The notes: generated by a model from the sequence alone, not told the origin. A stretch of 64,000 bases of DNA from Candidatus Nomurabacteria bacterium (GCA_020631865.1 JACKGS010000002.1:62001-126000), one strand, 5' to 3'; counted from the first letter of the stretch, positions 9,414 through 17,812 are shown. Translations and numbers: made by a program.

Positions 9414-10217
9414 ATGAGCATAATTACAATAATAATACTGGGAATAATACAGGGCGTAACTGAGTTTCTGCCGGTATCTAGTTCTGGTCACGTACTAATA
9501 TTTAGCAGATTACTCAACGATCCAAGCTCATTTGAATTAGATGTACTAATAAGCTTTGGCACACTGTTTGCTGTTATCTGGTATTACAGAAAAAGATTTA
9601 TTCAGATACTGAAAGATATTGTTAGACAACGAAATTTTGATTTTGCTTTAAAGTTGGCTGTAGCTACGATTCCAGCAGTTGTATGTGGTTTTTTGTTGCA
9701 GGATATCATAGAGCAGTATTTGCATGGTCCGGTTACCGTAACGGTAATGCTACTATTTATTGGGATAATTATGATAATCTCCGCTAGATGGTTACCGAAA
9801 CCTGATTTATCTGTAAATAAAGACTTGAAAAAAATAACTTATAAACAAGCACTATGGATTGGAATTGCGCAGTGTTTAGCGCTAATTTCGGGTTCTTCAA
9901 GATCTGGCGTTACTATGCTTGCAGCTATAAAAATGGGTTTTAAGTCTAAAGTTGCCGCAGAATGGAGCTTTCTAATGAGTGTGCCGATCATAGCTGGCGC
10001 ATCACTGAAAGTGCTAATTAGTGAGGCGGGGATGAGTTTTATCAGAAATGATACCCCTGCTTTTATTATCGCCAATATAATTTCGTTCATTGCTGGTATA
10101 TTGTCTATCCATATACTTCTAAAAATATTAAGCAACAAAGGGCTGTATTGGTTTGGTTGGTACCGAGTGGTTCTTGCGGTATTTTTGCTAATATTACTAT
10201 CTGCTAAAATAATATAA
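9414..10217 (+). CDS. uppP: Undecaprenyl-diphosphatase UppP (BacA family)
   Basis: This integral membrane enzyme dephosphorylates undecaprenyl diphosphate to recycle the lipid carrier for peptidoglycan and glycan export. It has QGVTEFLPVSSSGHVLIF near the N-terminus and SGSSRSGVTM in the middle, the two signature loops with the catalytic Glu/His/Arg, in a roughly 8-helix hydrophobic protein of normal length (267 aa). A TACAAT element lies 8 bases before ATG 9414, suggesting a leaderless or very short 5' end. A confident assignment. Confidence 0.95.
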   Translation: MSIITIIILGIIQGVTEFLPVSSSGHVLIFSRLLNDPSSFELDVLISFGTLFAVIWYYRKRFIQILKDIVRQRNFDFALKLAVATIPAVVCGFLLQDIIEQYLHGPVTVTVMLLFIGIIMIISARWLPKPDLSVNKDLKKITYKQALWIGIAQCLALISGSSRSGVTMLAAIKMGFKSKVAAEWSFLMSVPIIAGASLKVLISEAGMSFIRNDTPAFIIANIISFIAGILSIHILLKILSNKGLYWFGWYRVVLAVFLLILLSAKII

Positions 10218-10245
10218 ATACATCAAACCCACTAAAAGGAGATTC

Positions 10246-10767
10246 ATGGAACGCACATTAATAATTTTAAAACCAGATACAATTCAAAGAGGTATAATAG
10301 GAGAGATTATTACCCGATTCGAGAGAGCGGGGCTCAAGATTGTAGCAATGAAGATGATTGCTCCAGACGAACTGCATTTTCATAAACACTACGAAGGTAT
10401 AAGTGGGCTTATAAGTAGATGGGGTGAAGATATATATAATGTTACTCTAAAGCAGATGACGGAGACCCCGGTTATTGTATTTGTGCTTGAGGGTATTGAG
10501 GCGGTTTCTCACGTTCGAAAAATGGTTGGTGCTACAGATCCCAAAGATTCAGCACCAGGAACGATAAGAGGAGATTATACTCATATCACTAGAGGTTATA
10601 CCAACCCTATCGGTGCAACATTACCGAATATTGTTCACGCATCGGGTAACGTTGAGGAGGCGAATCAAGAAATCGAGCTCTGGTTTAAGCAGGATGAAAT
10701 ATATGGTGAATACGATACCGCTCAGGGTCCAGTGGTTCGCGGTAAGGTGGTTTTAAAAAAGAAATAA
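10246..10767 (+). CDS. ndk: Nucleoside-diphosphate kinase
   Basis: Ndk transfers a phosphate between nucleoside di- and triphosphates. TLIILKPDTIQRGIIGEII at the N-terminus and NIVHASGNVEEA around the phospho-accepting His are diagnostic. At 173 residues it is longer than the common 140-150. The extra residues are an insertion near RGDYTHITRGYTNPIGATLP and a C-terminal extension that also occur in some archaeal and CPR forms. Ribosome binding site AAAAGGAG lies 6 bases from ATG. The gene is followed by tRNA-Arg. Confidence 0.95.
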   Translation: MERTLIILKPDTIQRGIIGEIITRFERAGLKIVAMKMIAPDELHFHKHYEGISGLISRWGEDIYNVTLKQMTETPVIVFVLEGIEAVSHVRKMVGATDPKDSAPGTIRGDYTHITRGYTNPIGATLPNIVHASGNVEEANQEIELWFKQDEIYGEYDTAQGPVVRGKVVLKKK

Positions 10768-10796
10768 GATATAATTAGAGAGCTCTATTTTTATCT

Positions 10797-10871
10797 GCCC
10801 CCGTAGCTCAATGGATAGAGTAGCTCCGTCCTAAGGAGATGATATAGGTTCGATTCCTCTCGGGGGTACCA
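10797..10871 (+). tRNA. tRNA-Arg (CCU anticodon)
   Basis: The acceptor stem GCCCCCG pairs with CGGGGGU, and the D-arm is AGCTCAATGGATAGAGT. The anticodon loop GTCCTAA gives CCU, the T-loop is TTCGATT, and CCA is encoded. One mispair appears in the T stem. The 3' end is the insertion site of the serine-recombinase element: its terminal repeat begins at TACCAAG, overlapping the CCA, and the last recombinase codons run antisense into the tRNA. Confidence 0.9.
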
Positions 10872-12399
10872 AGAACGAACTTTTCGGGAAATTTGAGCGC
10901 ATCCAGCGCTCTTTTTCTTTAGTTTTGCGGAGCGAAAACCAAATGTTTTCAGGGGGGAGAAAAGAACTTTGGGCAGCCGTAGGCTGCGCCTTTTTGGAAC
11001 TCAAAAACAGGTTCAACCCGTCAATTTGTAGTAAAGCGTCCTTTATCGCTACAAAGTCGCCGCTTTTTGCGATTTCACAGAGAGAAACGGCTTGTTTTAT
11101 CCACTGGCGCATAGGTTCAACCCAAGCCTTGCCCGCAAGCGTCAGCTTGCCAATTTGTTCTTCCAGCGACTTCTTTTCGCTCATTAGTTCGCCCTGTCTA
11201 GTGCGGTAGGTTTGCTGGTCAATATCTTGGTCTAAATAGCCGTCAAGAAGTCGCTGCAACTTGCTTTGCAAGTTCGCAAGGCGTATTTGTGCGTTAGCTA
11301 CAAACACACTGGCAGACTGCTCGGCTTTGTATTCGTCTGCGTCCAGCATTTTGCCCAAAGTTGTAGCCCAACTTTCAGGCAGGGCGTAGCTCTGCAATAT
11401 GTCGGACAATTGCGCTGCTAAATCTTGCTCGGTAACTGGTGGCTCTTTGCAAGTAATAGTTTTGTGCTTTCTTGTGCAACGGTAATAGATATATTCGTGG
11501 GTATTTCCATTTTTCTGGTGCTTTATCTTTTTCTCGGCAGTAATCGCCATATTACAAGTTGCACAAGCGAGCAAGCCACAAAACACTTGCGGTGCAGTTG
11601 CGCCTTTTTGCGGGTGGCAGCGTTTGGCAATCACGGCTTGTACTTTGTCAAACAGTCGTTTTTCAATTATTGCCTTGTGTTTGCCCTCGTGCACTTCGCC
11701 ACAATAGCGGAAATGGCCGTAGTAAAAGGGGTTCGTCAATATGCGCTTTATCTGGTCTTTGGTCAGTTGTTTGCCGCTTTTGGTGGTAACGCCTTTGGAC
11801 TTCATAAAAACGGCGACACTTTCAACTGTTTGGCTACCTTGTGCGTATAACTCAAAAGCGGCTACAACAACAGGCGCAAGTCGTTTGTTTACAATAACCG
11901 TTTTACTGCGTACATCATTTATGTAACCTATCGGAGCGTGGCTGGGGTACAACCCCAGCCGTACCTTTTGGCGCAAACCTCGCTTGGTGTTCTCGCTCAA
12001 ATTGTCCACATAATACTTGGACTGCCCAAAAGCGATAGACAGCATAAATTTGCCTTGTGATGTGTTCTCAAACCAAAAAGACGGAAATTTGAGCGTGCCA
12101 ATCTTGCCAGCGTCCAAAAAGTAGACAATCTGTCCGCCGTCCACGCTATTGCGTGCAAGGCGATCAGGGTGCCACGCCAAGATATTGCCGCCGTTTTGCT
12201 CTATCTCTGCCAGTAATTTGCCAAAAACAGGGCGACCAGTTGTTTTTGCTGACTTTTTCTCTATAAACTCGGCGGTGATATACAAGCCTTCACGTTTGGC
12301 AAATTCTCGCAACTCCACAAGTTGCGCCTCAATAGACAACACCTGTTTGTCCTCTGCGTCAGTAGATTTTCTGGCGTATAGATAATATTTGTCGCTCAT
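10831..12399 (-). CDS. Large serine recombinase (resolvase + recombinase + zinc ribbon)
   Basis: The 522-residue protein has the resolvase catalytic domain (YLYARKSTDAED with the nucleophilic Ser, then WHPDRLARNSVDGG). It also has the recombinase domain (PSHAPIGYINDV, GVTTKSGKQLT), a zinc ribbon (LLACATCNMA ... YYRCTRKHKTITCKEP) and a coiled-coil tail (about residues 370-420). It cuts and joins DNA at paired att sites. The C-terminal 50 or so residues are encoded by the left terminal repeat and the last ten by the antisense of tRNA-Arg, so the protein end depends on the insertion site. Start ATG 12399 has GAGGGG 5 bases upstream. Codons are GC-richer than those of its neighbours, consistent with transfer. 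Confidence 0.9.
   Translation of the reverse strand: MSDKYYLYARKSTDAEDKQVLSIEAQLVELREFAKREGLYITAEFIEKKSAKTTGRPVFGKLLAEIEQNGGNILAWHPDRLARNSVDGGQIVYFLDAGKIGTLKFPSFWFENTSQGKFMLSIAFGQSKYYVDNLSENTKRGLRQKVRLGLYPSHAPIGYINDVRSKTVIVNKRLAPVVVAAFELYAQGSQTVESVAVFMKSKGVTTKSGKQLTKDQIKRILTNPFYYGHFRYCGEVHEGKHKAIIEKRLFDKVQAVIAKRCHPQKGATAPQVFCGLLACATCNMAITAEKKIKHQKNGNTHEYIYYRCTRKHKTITCKEPPVTEQDLAAQLSDILQSYALPESWATTLGKMLDADEYKAEQSASVFVANAQIRLANLQSKLQRLLDGYLDQDIDQQTYRTRQGELMSEKKSLEEQIGKLTLAGKAWVEPMRQWIKQAVSLCEIAKSGDFVAIKDALLQIDGLNLFLSSKKAQPTAAQSSFLPPENIWFSLRKTKEKERWMRSNFPKSSFLVPPRGIEPISSP
10867..10996 (+). repeat. Left terminal inverted repeat of the serine-recombinase element
   Basis: It matches the reverse complement of 12546-12675 over 130 bases with a handful of substitutions (for example TTAGTTTTGCGGAGCG versus TTGGTTTTGCGAAGCA). 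It includes internal palindromes GAGCGCATCCAGCGCTC and GCAGCCGTAGGCTGC. The recombinase reading frame continues through it. Confidence 0.9.
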
Positions 12400-12417
12400 A
12401 GCACCCCTCTTAACTTA

Positions 12418-12511
12418 AATAGCCGCCCTGTTGCACACAAATCAGGCAAGCCTAAGTTGTACAGGACGGCTATTAAAGCCAAGCAAAAAGCCTGCCGATT
12501 TGATTTGTGTG
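12418..12511 (-). promoter_or_regulatory. Structured 5' leader with two mutually exclusive stems
   Basis: On the minus strand, segment 12511-12490 (CACACAAATC...GGCAGGC) can pair with 12451-12434 (GCCTGATTTGTGTG). Segment 12474-12462 (AATAGCCGTCCTG) can pair with 12430-12418 (CAGGGCGGCTATT), which ends 13 bases before the GAGGGG ribosome binding site. The two stems interleave, so they form a pseudoknot or compete. That is the layout of a translational switch for the recombinase. The pairing is visible; the function is inferred. Confidence 0.5.
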
Positions 12512-12518
12512 CATTTGT

Positions 12519-12524
12519 ATTATA
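12519..12524 (-). promoter_or_regulatory. Extended -10 promoter of the recombinase
   Basis: TTGGTATAAT on the minus strand is a TGn-extended -10 hexamer, about 8 bases upstream of the first leader stem. No good -35 is seen, as at several other TGGTATAAT promoters in this window. Confidence 0.6.
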
Positions 12525-12545
12525 CCAAAAACCGCCGAGTGGCGG

Positions 12546-12675
12546 CAAAAAGGCGCAGCCTACGGCTGCCCAAAGTTCTTTTCTTCCCCCTGAAAACATT
12601 TGGTTTTTGCTTCGCAAAACCAAAGAAAAAGAGCGCTGGATGCGCTCAAATTTCCCGAAAAGTTCGTTCTTGGTA
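12546..12675 (-). repeat. Right terminal inverted repeat of the serine-recombinase element
   Basis: Inverted copy of 10867-10996. Its outer end reads TACCAAG on the minus strand, like the left end at the tRNA. An open frame across it on the plus strand simply repeats the recombinase C-terminal peptide and is not a gene. Confidence 0.9.
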
Positions 12676-12676
12676 A

Positions 12677-12850
12677 CTCATAACCCGCTGAACCCATTTT
12701 TGAGGAAAAATTAGAAAATGGCGCAAGCAAACGGAGTGCGCCCCGCCCGCCCAGACTTTGTATATTTTGAGATTTTCCCGCTGAATTTCTTTCGGAATTT
12801 GGAAAAGTCTGGTCGGGCGGTGCCTGCTCACGCCGCCAAAAGTGGGATAT
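12677..12850 (-). repeat. Inverted-repeat copy 1 of the methyltransferase cassette (error-rich)
   Basis: This is a noisy reverse complement of the clean sequence at 17645-17812: GAACCCATTTT, GAGTGCGCCCCGCCCGCCCAG and GTCTGGTCGGGCGG are recognisable in order. It flanks the methyltransferase copy on its upstream side. Confidence 0.75.
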
Positions 12851-12861
12851 AATTACAACTT

Positions 12862-13445
12862 ATGAGTGAAACGAAATACGAGAACAGTTGAAAAGTTACA
12901 ACGCACATATTCAGGAATATATTGACGGTACACCTCTTTACGAGGTTTCAGAGTTGCCGTCAAGACTGGCGGACGGTCACTCGCTGATTTGTTGACGCGA
13001 AAATTTTGAATTTGAAGCGTTGGTCGTGATGTTTGGAAATATCTTGCAGGTGGGGCTTGCTGTTGTGCTGGAGTGCATGGACGCAACACCAGCATTTGTT
13101 GATTTGCCGCAATAAAAGGTTTTGACGCAAAAGTTCTCAACGCCAACGACGAATTGCCACAAGGAATTGATTTATTAGCAAACGCCGTTTTGTTGCACCT
13201 TTACCGTGATGAAGCCTCGCAAAGCACGGTGCTTTTCTTGACGCACCAAAACATGCAAAATGGTAAATTTGCGTTTACCTCAAAACAAGGCGAGGCGAGG
13301 TTGGTCAGAGGAAAACTGGGCGCAACGCACGCTTTTTCTGGTTATTGACAGCGCCAATCCGTGAAGTGCTGGAAAGGCCAGGTTTTGGCGATGTTGAGAT
13401 TAGTGGCGACAAAGAACTGCAAACGCAACTTGGCTGCAGATAGCT
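12862..13445 (+). pseudogene. Degraded copy of the SAM-dependent methyltransferase
   Basis: From ATG 12862 the sequence follows the minus-strand gene 17624-17135 closely but with frame-breaking indels throughout. It also holds the part missing from the clean copy: PIREVLE..GFGDVEISGDKEL and WLQIAAKK can be read by shifting frame, the usual C-terminal end of this class I methyltransferase family. The intact parent gene was therefore probably about 200-210 residues. Confidence 0.7.
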
Positions 13446-14127
13446 GCAAAGAAAACTGAGGAAATGTCTAGTTTTGATCTTTTGCTGGAAAGTGCTAGCG
13501 AAATTGAGGTGCTGCTGCAAGTTATGCACCTGGCTATTGAGAGCGTTTTGAGCTGGTTTTACTCACTGTAAAATTGAAAACAATGCTACGCAGCAGTTGG
13601 CAGAAAATCGGTAGGTGCAAATGTAGATATTGAATTTGTAAGAGGGTTGTTTACTCCACGATATCGGAGTTTACCATTATTTGATAAAATGCGTTGAAAC
13701 AGATAATAGCAAATGCTATTACGCACGGCGTTCTGGCGAGGAAACTTTGGCAAAACGAAGGTTTCTGCAGAGCAATTGAGCTGCTTTCGGCTCTTTTGCC
13801 ACCATACAGTGCGCAGGAAATAAATGGTGAACAGATACGAGAACGATTTACCTATGCCACACAATGATTATCTGGCTGAAACACCAGAAGAAGAATTGGT
13901 AATGAGTGCTGATAAATTCCACTCCAAAATAGAAGCTGGGTTAGTTTTCAATCGCCAAAATTTATACAGAATATATTGCCTTGCTTCCTGGTGTTGATGC
14001 AGAAAAAGCTTTGTTAAGTTTGACTGAAAAATTTGGCAAACTAAATTAGAACTGCCGATGTCCAAATACGGACACGGCTTACGAGATTAGAAGTTGCTGT
14101 TTTCAGAATGCGCTTTTGAAGGTATTT
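13446..14127 (+). other. Unassigned error-rich stretch with protein-like fragments
   Basis: There is no intact frame. Fragments readable by switching frame, such as NEGFCRAIELLSALLPPYSAQ, INGEQIRERFTYATQ and AETPEEELVMSADKFHSKIE, suggest one more small cargo gene after the methyltransferase on the same strand. I do not recognise the family. Confidence 0.4.
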
Positions 14128-14310
14128 TTCAAGGAACTGCCCGCCCAGACTTTTTCAAAATTCAAAAAGAAATTGGCGGGGGAAATCTCTGGCAAAAAAT
14201 AATATGCAAAAAGTTCGAAGTGGCGGGGCGCACTCCGGCTTTGCGCTCGCATTTTCTAGCATTTTTCCTCAAATGGGTTCTAGCTGTGGAGTTGTAAAAT
14301 TCCACCAACA
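14128..14310 (+). repeat. Inverted-repeat copy 2 (error-rich)
   Basis: Noisy direct copy of 17645-17812 (GCCCGCCCAGACTTTTTC, GGCGGGGGAAATCTC, GGCGGGGCGCACTCCG, TTTTCTAGCATTTTTCCTC). It is inverted relative to copy 1, so the methyltransferase copy sits between two inverted repeats. Confidence 0.75.
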
Positions 14311-14400
14311 CGGTAAATTATTTTTGTAAGATATTTGGTGACTGGAAGTTTATGGAAGTAGGTTTTAGATAAGTTAGGCACTTTGCTGTATAACAAGATG

Positions 14401-14925
14401 TGATACCAGCTAGCTCTGCGGCAATTTGAAAAATGAGGATGTCTTTTTTTGTATCCATGCCCACAACCTAATCGTAATGCGAAAAGGTCTAATTATTGTT
14501 ACATTACTATACCATTGAAGCGCGTTTGTCGGCCTTTATGGTAGCAGTAGCGCTGTAGTATGGGTGATTTTTATTCAGTTCTTTAGTCCTGTTGTTATTA
14601 TTTATTTTGGGTATGTTTGGCTTCATGTATTATTGGATCGGTTGGCATTACAGTGTCTGCATAGTTACAGACTGTATGCCTTTTTTACAGTTTACAAAAA
14701 GGGTATTTCGTTGTCGGGTATGTGAACGATATTAATTTGCACAGAATATTAAGTGTGAACTATGAAATTCATGGAATGCTAGAAACGGTGTTAGGATTTG
14801 GTACAATAATTATACAAACCTTTGGTGGGGGATTTTGTTATAACTAAGGTTCCGAAGCCGGCACAGACACAGCCAAGATAGTAACAGCTATTAAAGAAAG
14901 AGTGAGCTAGATGAATGCTTCAAAA
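14401..14925 (+). pseudogene. Degraded copy of the PH-domain membrane protein gene
   Basis: It aligns along its whole length with 17916-18458, with many small indels (for example GGCAATTTGAAAAATGAGG for GGCAATTTGAAAATGAGG). No frame is open. Gene order and spacing to the following PpiC copy match the clean locus. Confidence 0.75.
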
Positions 14926-15986
14926 ATATTGAACAAATTCAAATCTAAAGAAAGTAAAGAAAAGTCATCAGTAATGAATACTCCTACTGGTAGAGTTACT
15001 AATGATACTTCGTTTCGAGCAATGATGCAATTTTAAAAAGGGTTGAGAATTTAAATATCCATTTCAGTATTCTAAGCATAAATAGTAGCTAATTTCATTA
15101 ACGCTAATATTGGTAGTCGGTATTGTTGGGTATGATCACGAAGTATATAACTTTATAAAAGACAAAAGTACTAGTGATTTTGGTATACAGAGAGGAATCA
15201 GATTATTCCATTTCCTGTTGCGAAGGCTAATGGCGAGCCAGTTCTTATGAAAGCTATTTATTTTTACTCCTGAGCTCAAAATATTAACTGGCTTTATCAG
15301 CATGGTAATATCGATCTTTAATTCTGAAGATGGCAAGAGACAGATAAAGCACTTCAAAAGAGCATCGTTAGAGAAGTACTCAGAAGACTGATTGTATGTA
15401 TCTTTATGAAAAACACGCATACAGTAGACGGAAGTAAGATCGATAAACATTATTAGAAGATTTAAGGGCTAGGGGTGGTGACCCAGAACAGATCATATAT
15501 TTGATTCTATAATTTTTAGAAGTATCCAAGATTTCAGAAGAGCAGACTACAATGGTCGCTTGCGGGGTCTTGAGACGTTTCGTCAATCAGGATAAAAAGA
15601 GGCCTGGAACGAGCTAAGAAGATATTGTCAGAGATTAAAGCCGGCAAGCCATTTGCTGATGTCGCCAAGGTATAATTCCGGAGGATCTAGAACTAAGCCC
15701 CTGGGTGGTGGTTAATAGGTATCGTCGAAAAAGGACGAGCTAATTTACCGGAAGAAGTTGGCAGGATAAGGTCTTTGTGGCGATGAAGTCAGGTGATGTG
15801 AGTGATGTTATATCTACCTCTAGTGATTAATATTATTAACGTTACTGGAAAACTCCGATGACAAACGGGCAAAAATATCAATAATTAGATAAAAGATTAA
15901 AGATATAAGTCAATATCTCAAGGAATACAGACTGCAAAAGAAGTTAGTGAGTATATTAAACCAGAGAATATCGAAAACAGAGAGTA
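14910..15986 (+). pseudogene. Degraded copy of the PpiC-type foldase gene
   Basis: It follows 18433-19491 to its end, including the spacer after the stop, up to about 16073 (GAGGTGAACTATTTTCTGGCG). There it leaves the clean copy exactly before the tRNA-Asp gene. Frame-shifting indels occur throughout, so it cannot encode the protein as written. Confidence 0.75.
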
Positions 15987-16099
15987 GCAATAAACTAATT
16001 TAATTATATCTATATTGAAAATCAAAATATTTAAAACAAGAAAGTCCAACACGAGGTGAACTATTTTCTGGCGCATTTTGCCACCTGCCAGAACCATTT

Positions 16100-16245
16100 A
16101 GTGAATGTCTGAGCTGCGTGCTGCCCGTCCGTTGTGGTGATGCGCCCCTGACCAGAAAACCCTGCATATTTTTGTAATTTCCCCGCCGTGATTTTTTTGG
16201 AAAAGGTAAAGGGTAATTTGTCGGGTGCGCCTACCGTAACGTAGA
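16100..16245 (-). repeat. Inverted-repeat copy 3 (diverged and error-rich)
   Basis: Read on the minus strand, CACGGCGGGGAAA, CAAAAATATGCA, TTCTGG and GGGGCGCA recur in the order and spacing of the clean repeat 17645-17812. It therefore lies inverted to that copy and bounds the Fic/methyltransferase segment on the left. Confidence 0.55.
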
Positions 16246-16319
16246 GGTGGCACGGTTTGGTCGGCGGCGAGCCGATGCGCTACGCGCTCGTCCTGTAGCT
16301 GATAGCCAAAGCGCATAAC

Positions 16320-17110
16320 GAAGAATAGATAGGTAAAGACATGGCCATCGCCGCCTAAGTTACCAGTAATAGGTTAACCACTCTTGAATGTTATAGTGTG
16401 CGGCAATCTGCTGCAGCGTCCTCGGTCGGAAACATTAATCACTTTATTCACATATGCAGCAATGGCACGCTCTGATGCTGTATTCCACCAGTGGGTAATT
16501 CCCCTTCTTTGAGAGTGTAGGCAGAAACCGTTGCCGTTTATAAAGTGCGAGTGCTGTCTGGCGAAGCTTTACAAAATCTTTACTCGTTCAGCCTGGCCGT
16601 TGCCATAAGTGAAATCATTGGTTATGCCGCTTTCCATTGCGTGATAAAGCATGAGCCGACCTTAAAGCGCGTCATATCGTCAGATGACGGCAAAGTTCTT
16701 GATAAGAGGACTGCCAGCAAATGCGTCAGGGTAGCCGTCGAAAACATAAGTAGGCATTTTTCCGTCAAACGCTTCGGCATTGTAGCCGCGTTTTCTGAAT
16801 AGCTGAAACATTTCCGAGCGAATCTTTTGGTCTATACCCATCAGCGGCAGGATTTGCAGGTTCACGACTTCACGACCCTTGTATTTCAAGTAGTGACGAG
16901 TAGTATTCTTGGTCTGGCGAACCGTCGCCCTTTAGAGAGTAGGGCGTAAGTCGCGGCGGTGCGACCCATTGCCGTCAGCAAAGCAGTGAATGGCGTTGAT
17001 AGACGTCGAGTGTCAAGCCCGCCCAGGTTCGTCAACGCTTTGGGCTTTTTCAAATGTACCTCGCAGACGGTCGCGAAAACTCTGGTGCGGTGGGCGATAC
17101 CGACCTCAGT
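16320..17110 (-). pseudogene. Fic-domain protein, degraded
   Basis: Minus-strand reading across shifted frames gives AIHCFADGNGSHRR (bases 16992-16955), a close match to the Fic motif HxFx(D/E)GNGRxxR. It is followed by LKGDGSPDQEYYSSLLEIQG, the peptide GIDQKIRSEMFQLFRKRGYN and AEAFDGKMPTYVFDGYPDAF. The layout suits an AMP-transferase Fic protein, some of which are toxins. No single frame is open, because the area shares the indel-rich texture of 12676-17135. It is joined at about 17135 to the 5' part of the methyltransferase, possibly chimerically. Confidence 0.55.
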
Positions 17111-17624
17111 TCCCATTAAACCCGTTCTCTGATTTAACACAGCAGAAAAAGCGTGGTGCGCCCAGTTTTTCCTCTGACCAACCCTCGCCCTCGCCTTGTT
17201 TGAGAGTAAACGCAAATTTGCCATTTGTGTTTAGTGCGTCAAAAACTTTCTTGATTACTTGCGAGGCTTCATCACGAGTAAAGTGCAACAAAACGGCGTT
17301 TGCTAATACAAAGTCAATTCCTTGTGGCAATTCGTCAGTGATAGCGTTGAGAACTTTTGCGTCAAAGCCTTTTTGTTGCAGCAAGTCAACAAATGCTGGT
17401 GTTGCGTCCGTACACTCAACTGTATAGCCAAGCCCCGCAAGATATTCGGCATCACGACCAAAAGCACTTCCAAATTCTAAAATTCGTGCGTCTTTTGGCA
17501 CATCAGCGAGTGAGCCGTCCAGCCAGTCTTTGACAACTCCTGAAACCTCGTGAGGTGTACCGTCAATATATTCCTGAATATGTGCGTTGTAACTTTCAAC
17601 TGTTCTATTATTCGTTTCACTCAT
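17106..17624 (-). CDS. Class I SAM-dependent methyltransferase, C-terminally truncated
   Basis: The N-terminal 160 or so residues are clean and carry the Rossmann SAM site: motif I ILEFGSAFGRDAEYL, then CTDATPAFVDLLQQKGFDA (motif II acidic residue) and DFVLANAVLLHFTRDEA. From about base 17135 downward the frame enters the indel-rich segment and the last residues (FFCCVKSENGFNGN) are not native. The degraded copy at 12862 shows the expected ending. The substrate is unknown; small-molecule or protein methylation is as likely as DNA, since no DNA-recognition domain or NPPY motif is seen. It lies within an inverted-repeat cassette. Confidence 0.75.
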   Translation of the reverse strand: MSETNNRTVESYNAHIQEYIDGTPHEVSGVVKDWLDGSLADVPKDARILEFGSAFGRDAEYLAGLGYTVECTDATPAFVDLLQQKGFDAKVLNAITDELPQGIDFVLANAVLLHFTRDEASQVIKKVFDALNTNGKFAFTLKQGEGEGWSEEKLGAPRFFCCVKSENGFNGN

Positions 17625-17644
17625 GGGTGTAATTATATCACGCT

Positions 17645-17812
17645 AACAGCGTGAGCGAACCGCCCGACCAGACTTTTTCCAAATTCAAAAAGAAATTCGG
17701 CGGGGAAAATCTCAAAAAATATGCAAAAGTCTGGGCGGGCGGGGCGCACTCCGTTTGCGCCTTGCATTTTCTAGCATTTTTCCTCAAAATGGGTTCTAGC
17801 GGAGTTGTAAAA
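17645..17812 (+). repeat. Inverted repeat bordering the methyltransferase (clean copy)
   Basis: The clean reference copy of the cassette repeat contains inner symmetric blocks: CGCCCGACCAGACTTTTTCC and GTCTGGGCGGGCGG, and AATTCGGCGGGGAAAATC. Copies 1-3 upstream match it. It lies between the methyltransferase start and the PH-domain gene promoter. Confidence 0.8.

Larger units (their letters stand above)
10867..12675. mobile_element. Serine-recombinase element with 130-bp terminal inverted repeats
   Basis: A 1.8-kb unit bounded by TACCAAGAACGAAC... on both ends in inverted orientation (10867-10996 and 12546-12675, about 4-5 differences in 130 bases). It contains one gene, a large serine recombinase, plus a structured 5' leader. 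It abuts the 3' end of tRNA-Arg. Long terminal inverted repeats are not a normal feature of elements moved by large serine integrases, which use short, non-repeated att sites. This may be a compact tRNA-targeting cassette or a relic trapped between repeats. Confidence 0.75.
12676..17135. other. Indel-riddled segment: degraded duplicate of 17.1-19.6 kb plus Fic-like fragment
   Basis: From the exact end of the right terminal repeat to about 17135, no gene is intact, and every stretch that can be aligned to clean sequence nearby differs by single-base insertions, deletions and substitutions every 10-20 bases. The order is: inverted-repeat copy, methyltransferase copy, unassigned part, inverted-repeat copy, PH-domain gene copy, PpiC copy, then inverted-repeat copy and Fic-like fragment in reverse. 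Damage is equally dense in coding and non-coding parts. That fits unpolished long-read sequence better than pseudogene decay, but a real duplication underneath is possible. Confidence 0.8.

Noticed and set aside
10925..12385. Several plus-strand open frames opposite the serine recombinase
   Set aside because: Antisense shadows of a gene with clear catalytic and zinc motifs; GC-richer composition leaves fewer stops.
12457..12714. Plus-strand open frame across the right terminal repeat
   Set aside because: It only repeats the C-terminal peptide of the recombinase because the terminal repeat is the same sequence; it has no start signal of its own.
12862..14297. Short frames (60-97 residues) in the error-rich segment as separate genes
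   Set aside because: They are fragments of a frame-shifted methyltransferase copy or its complement.
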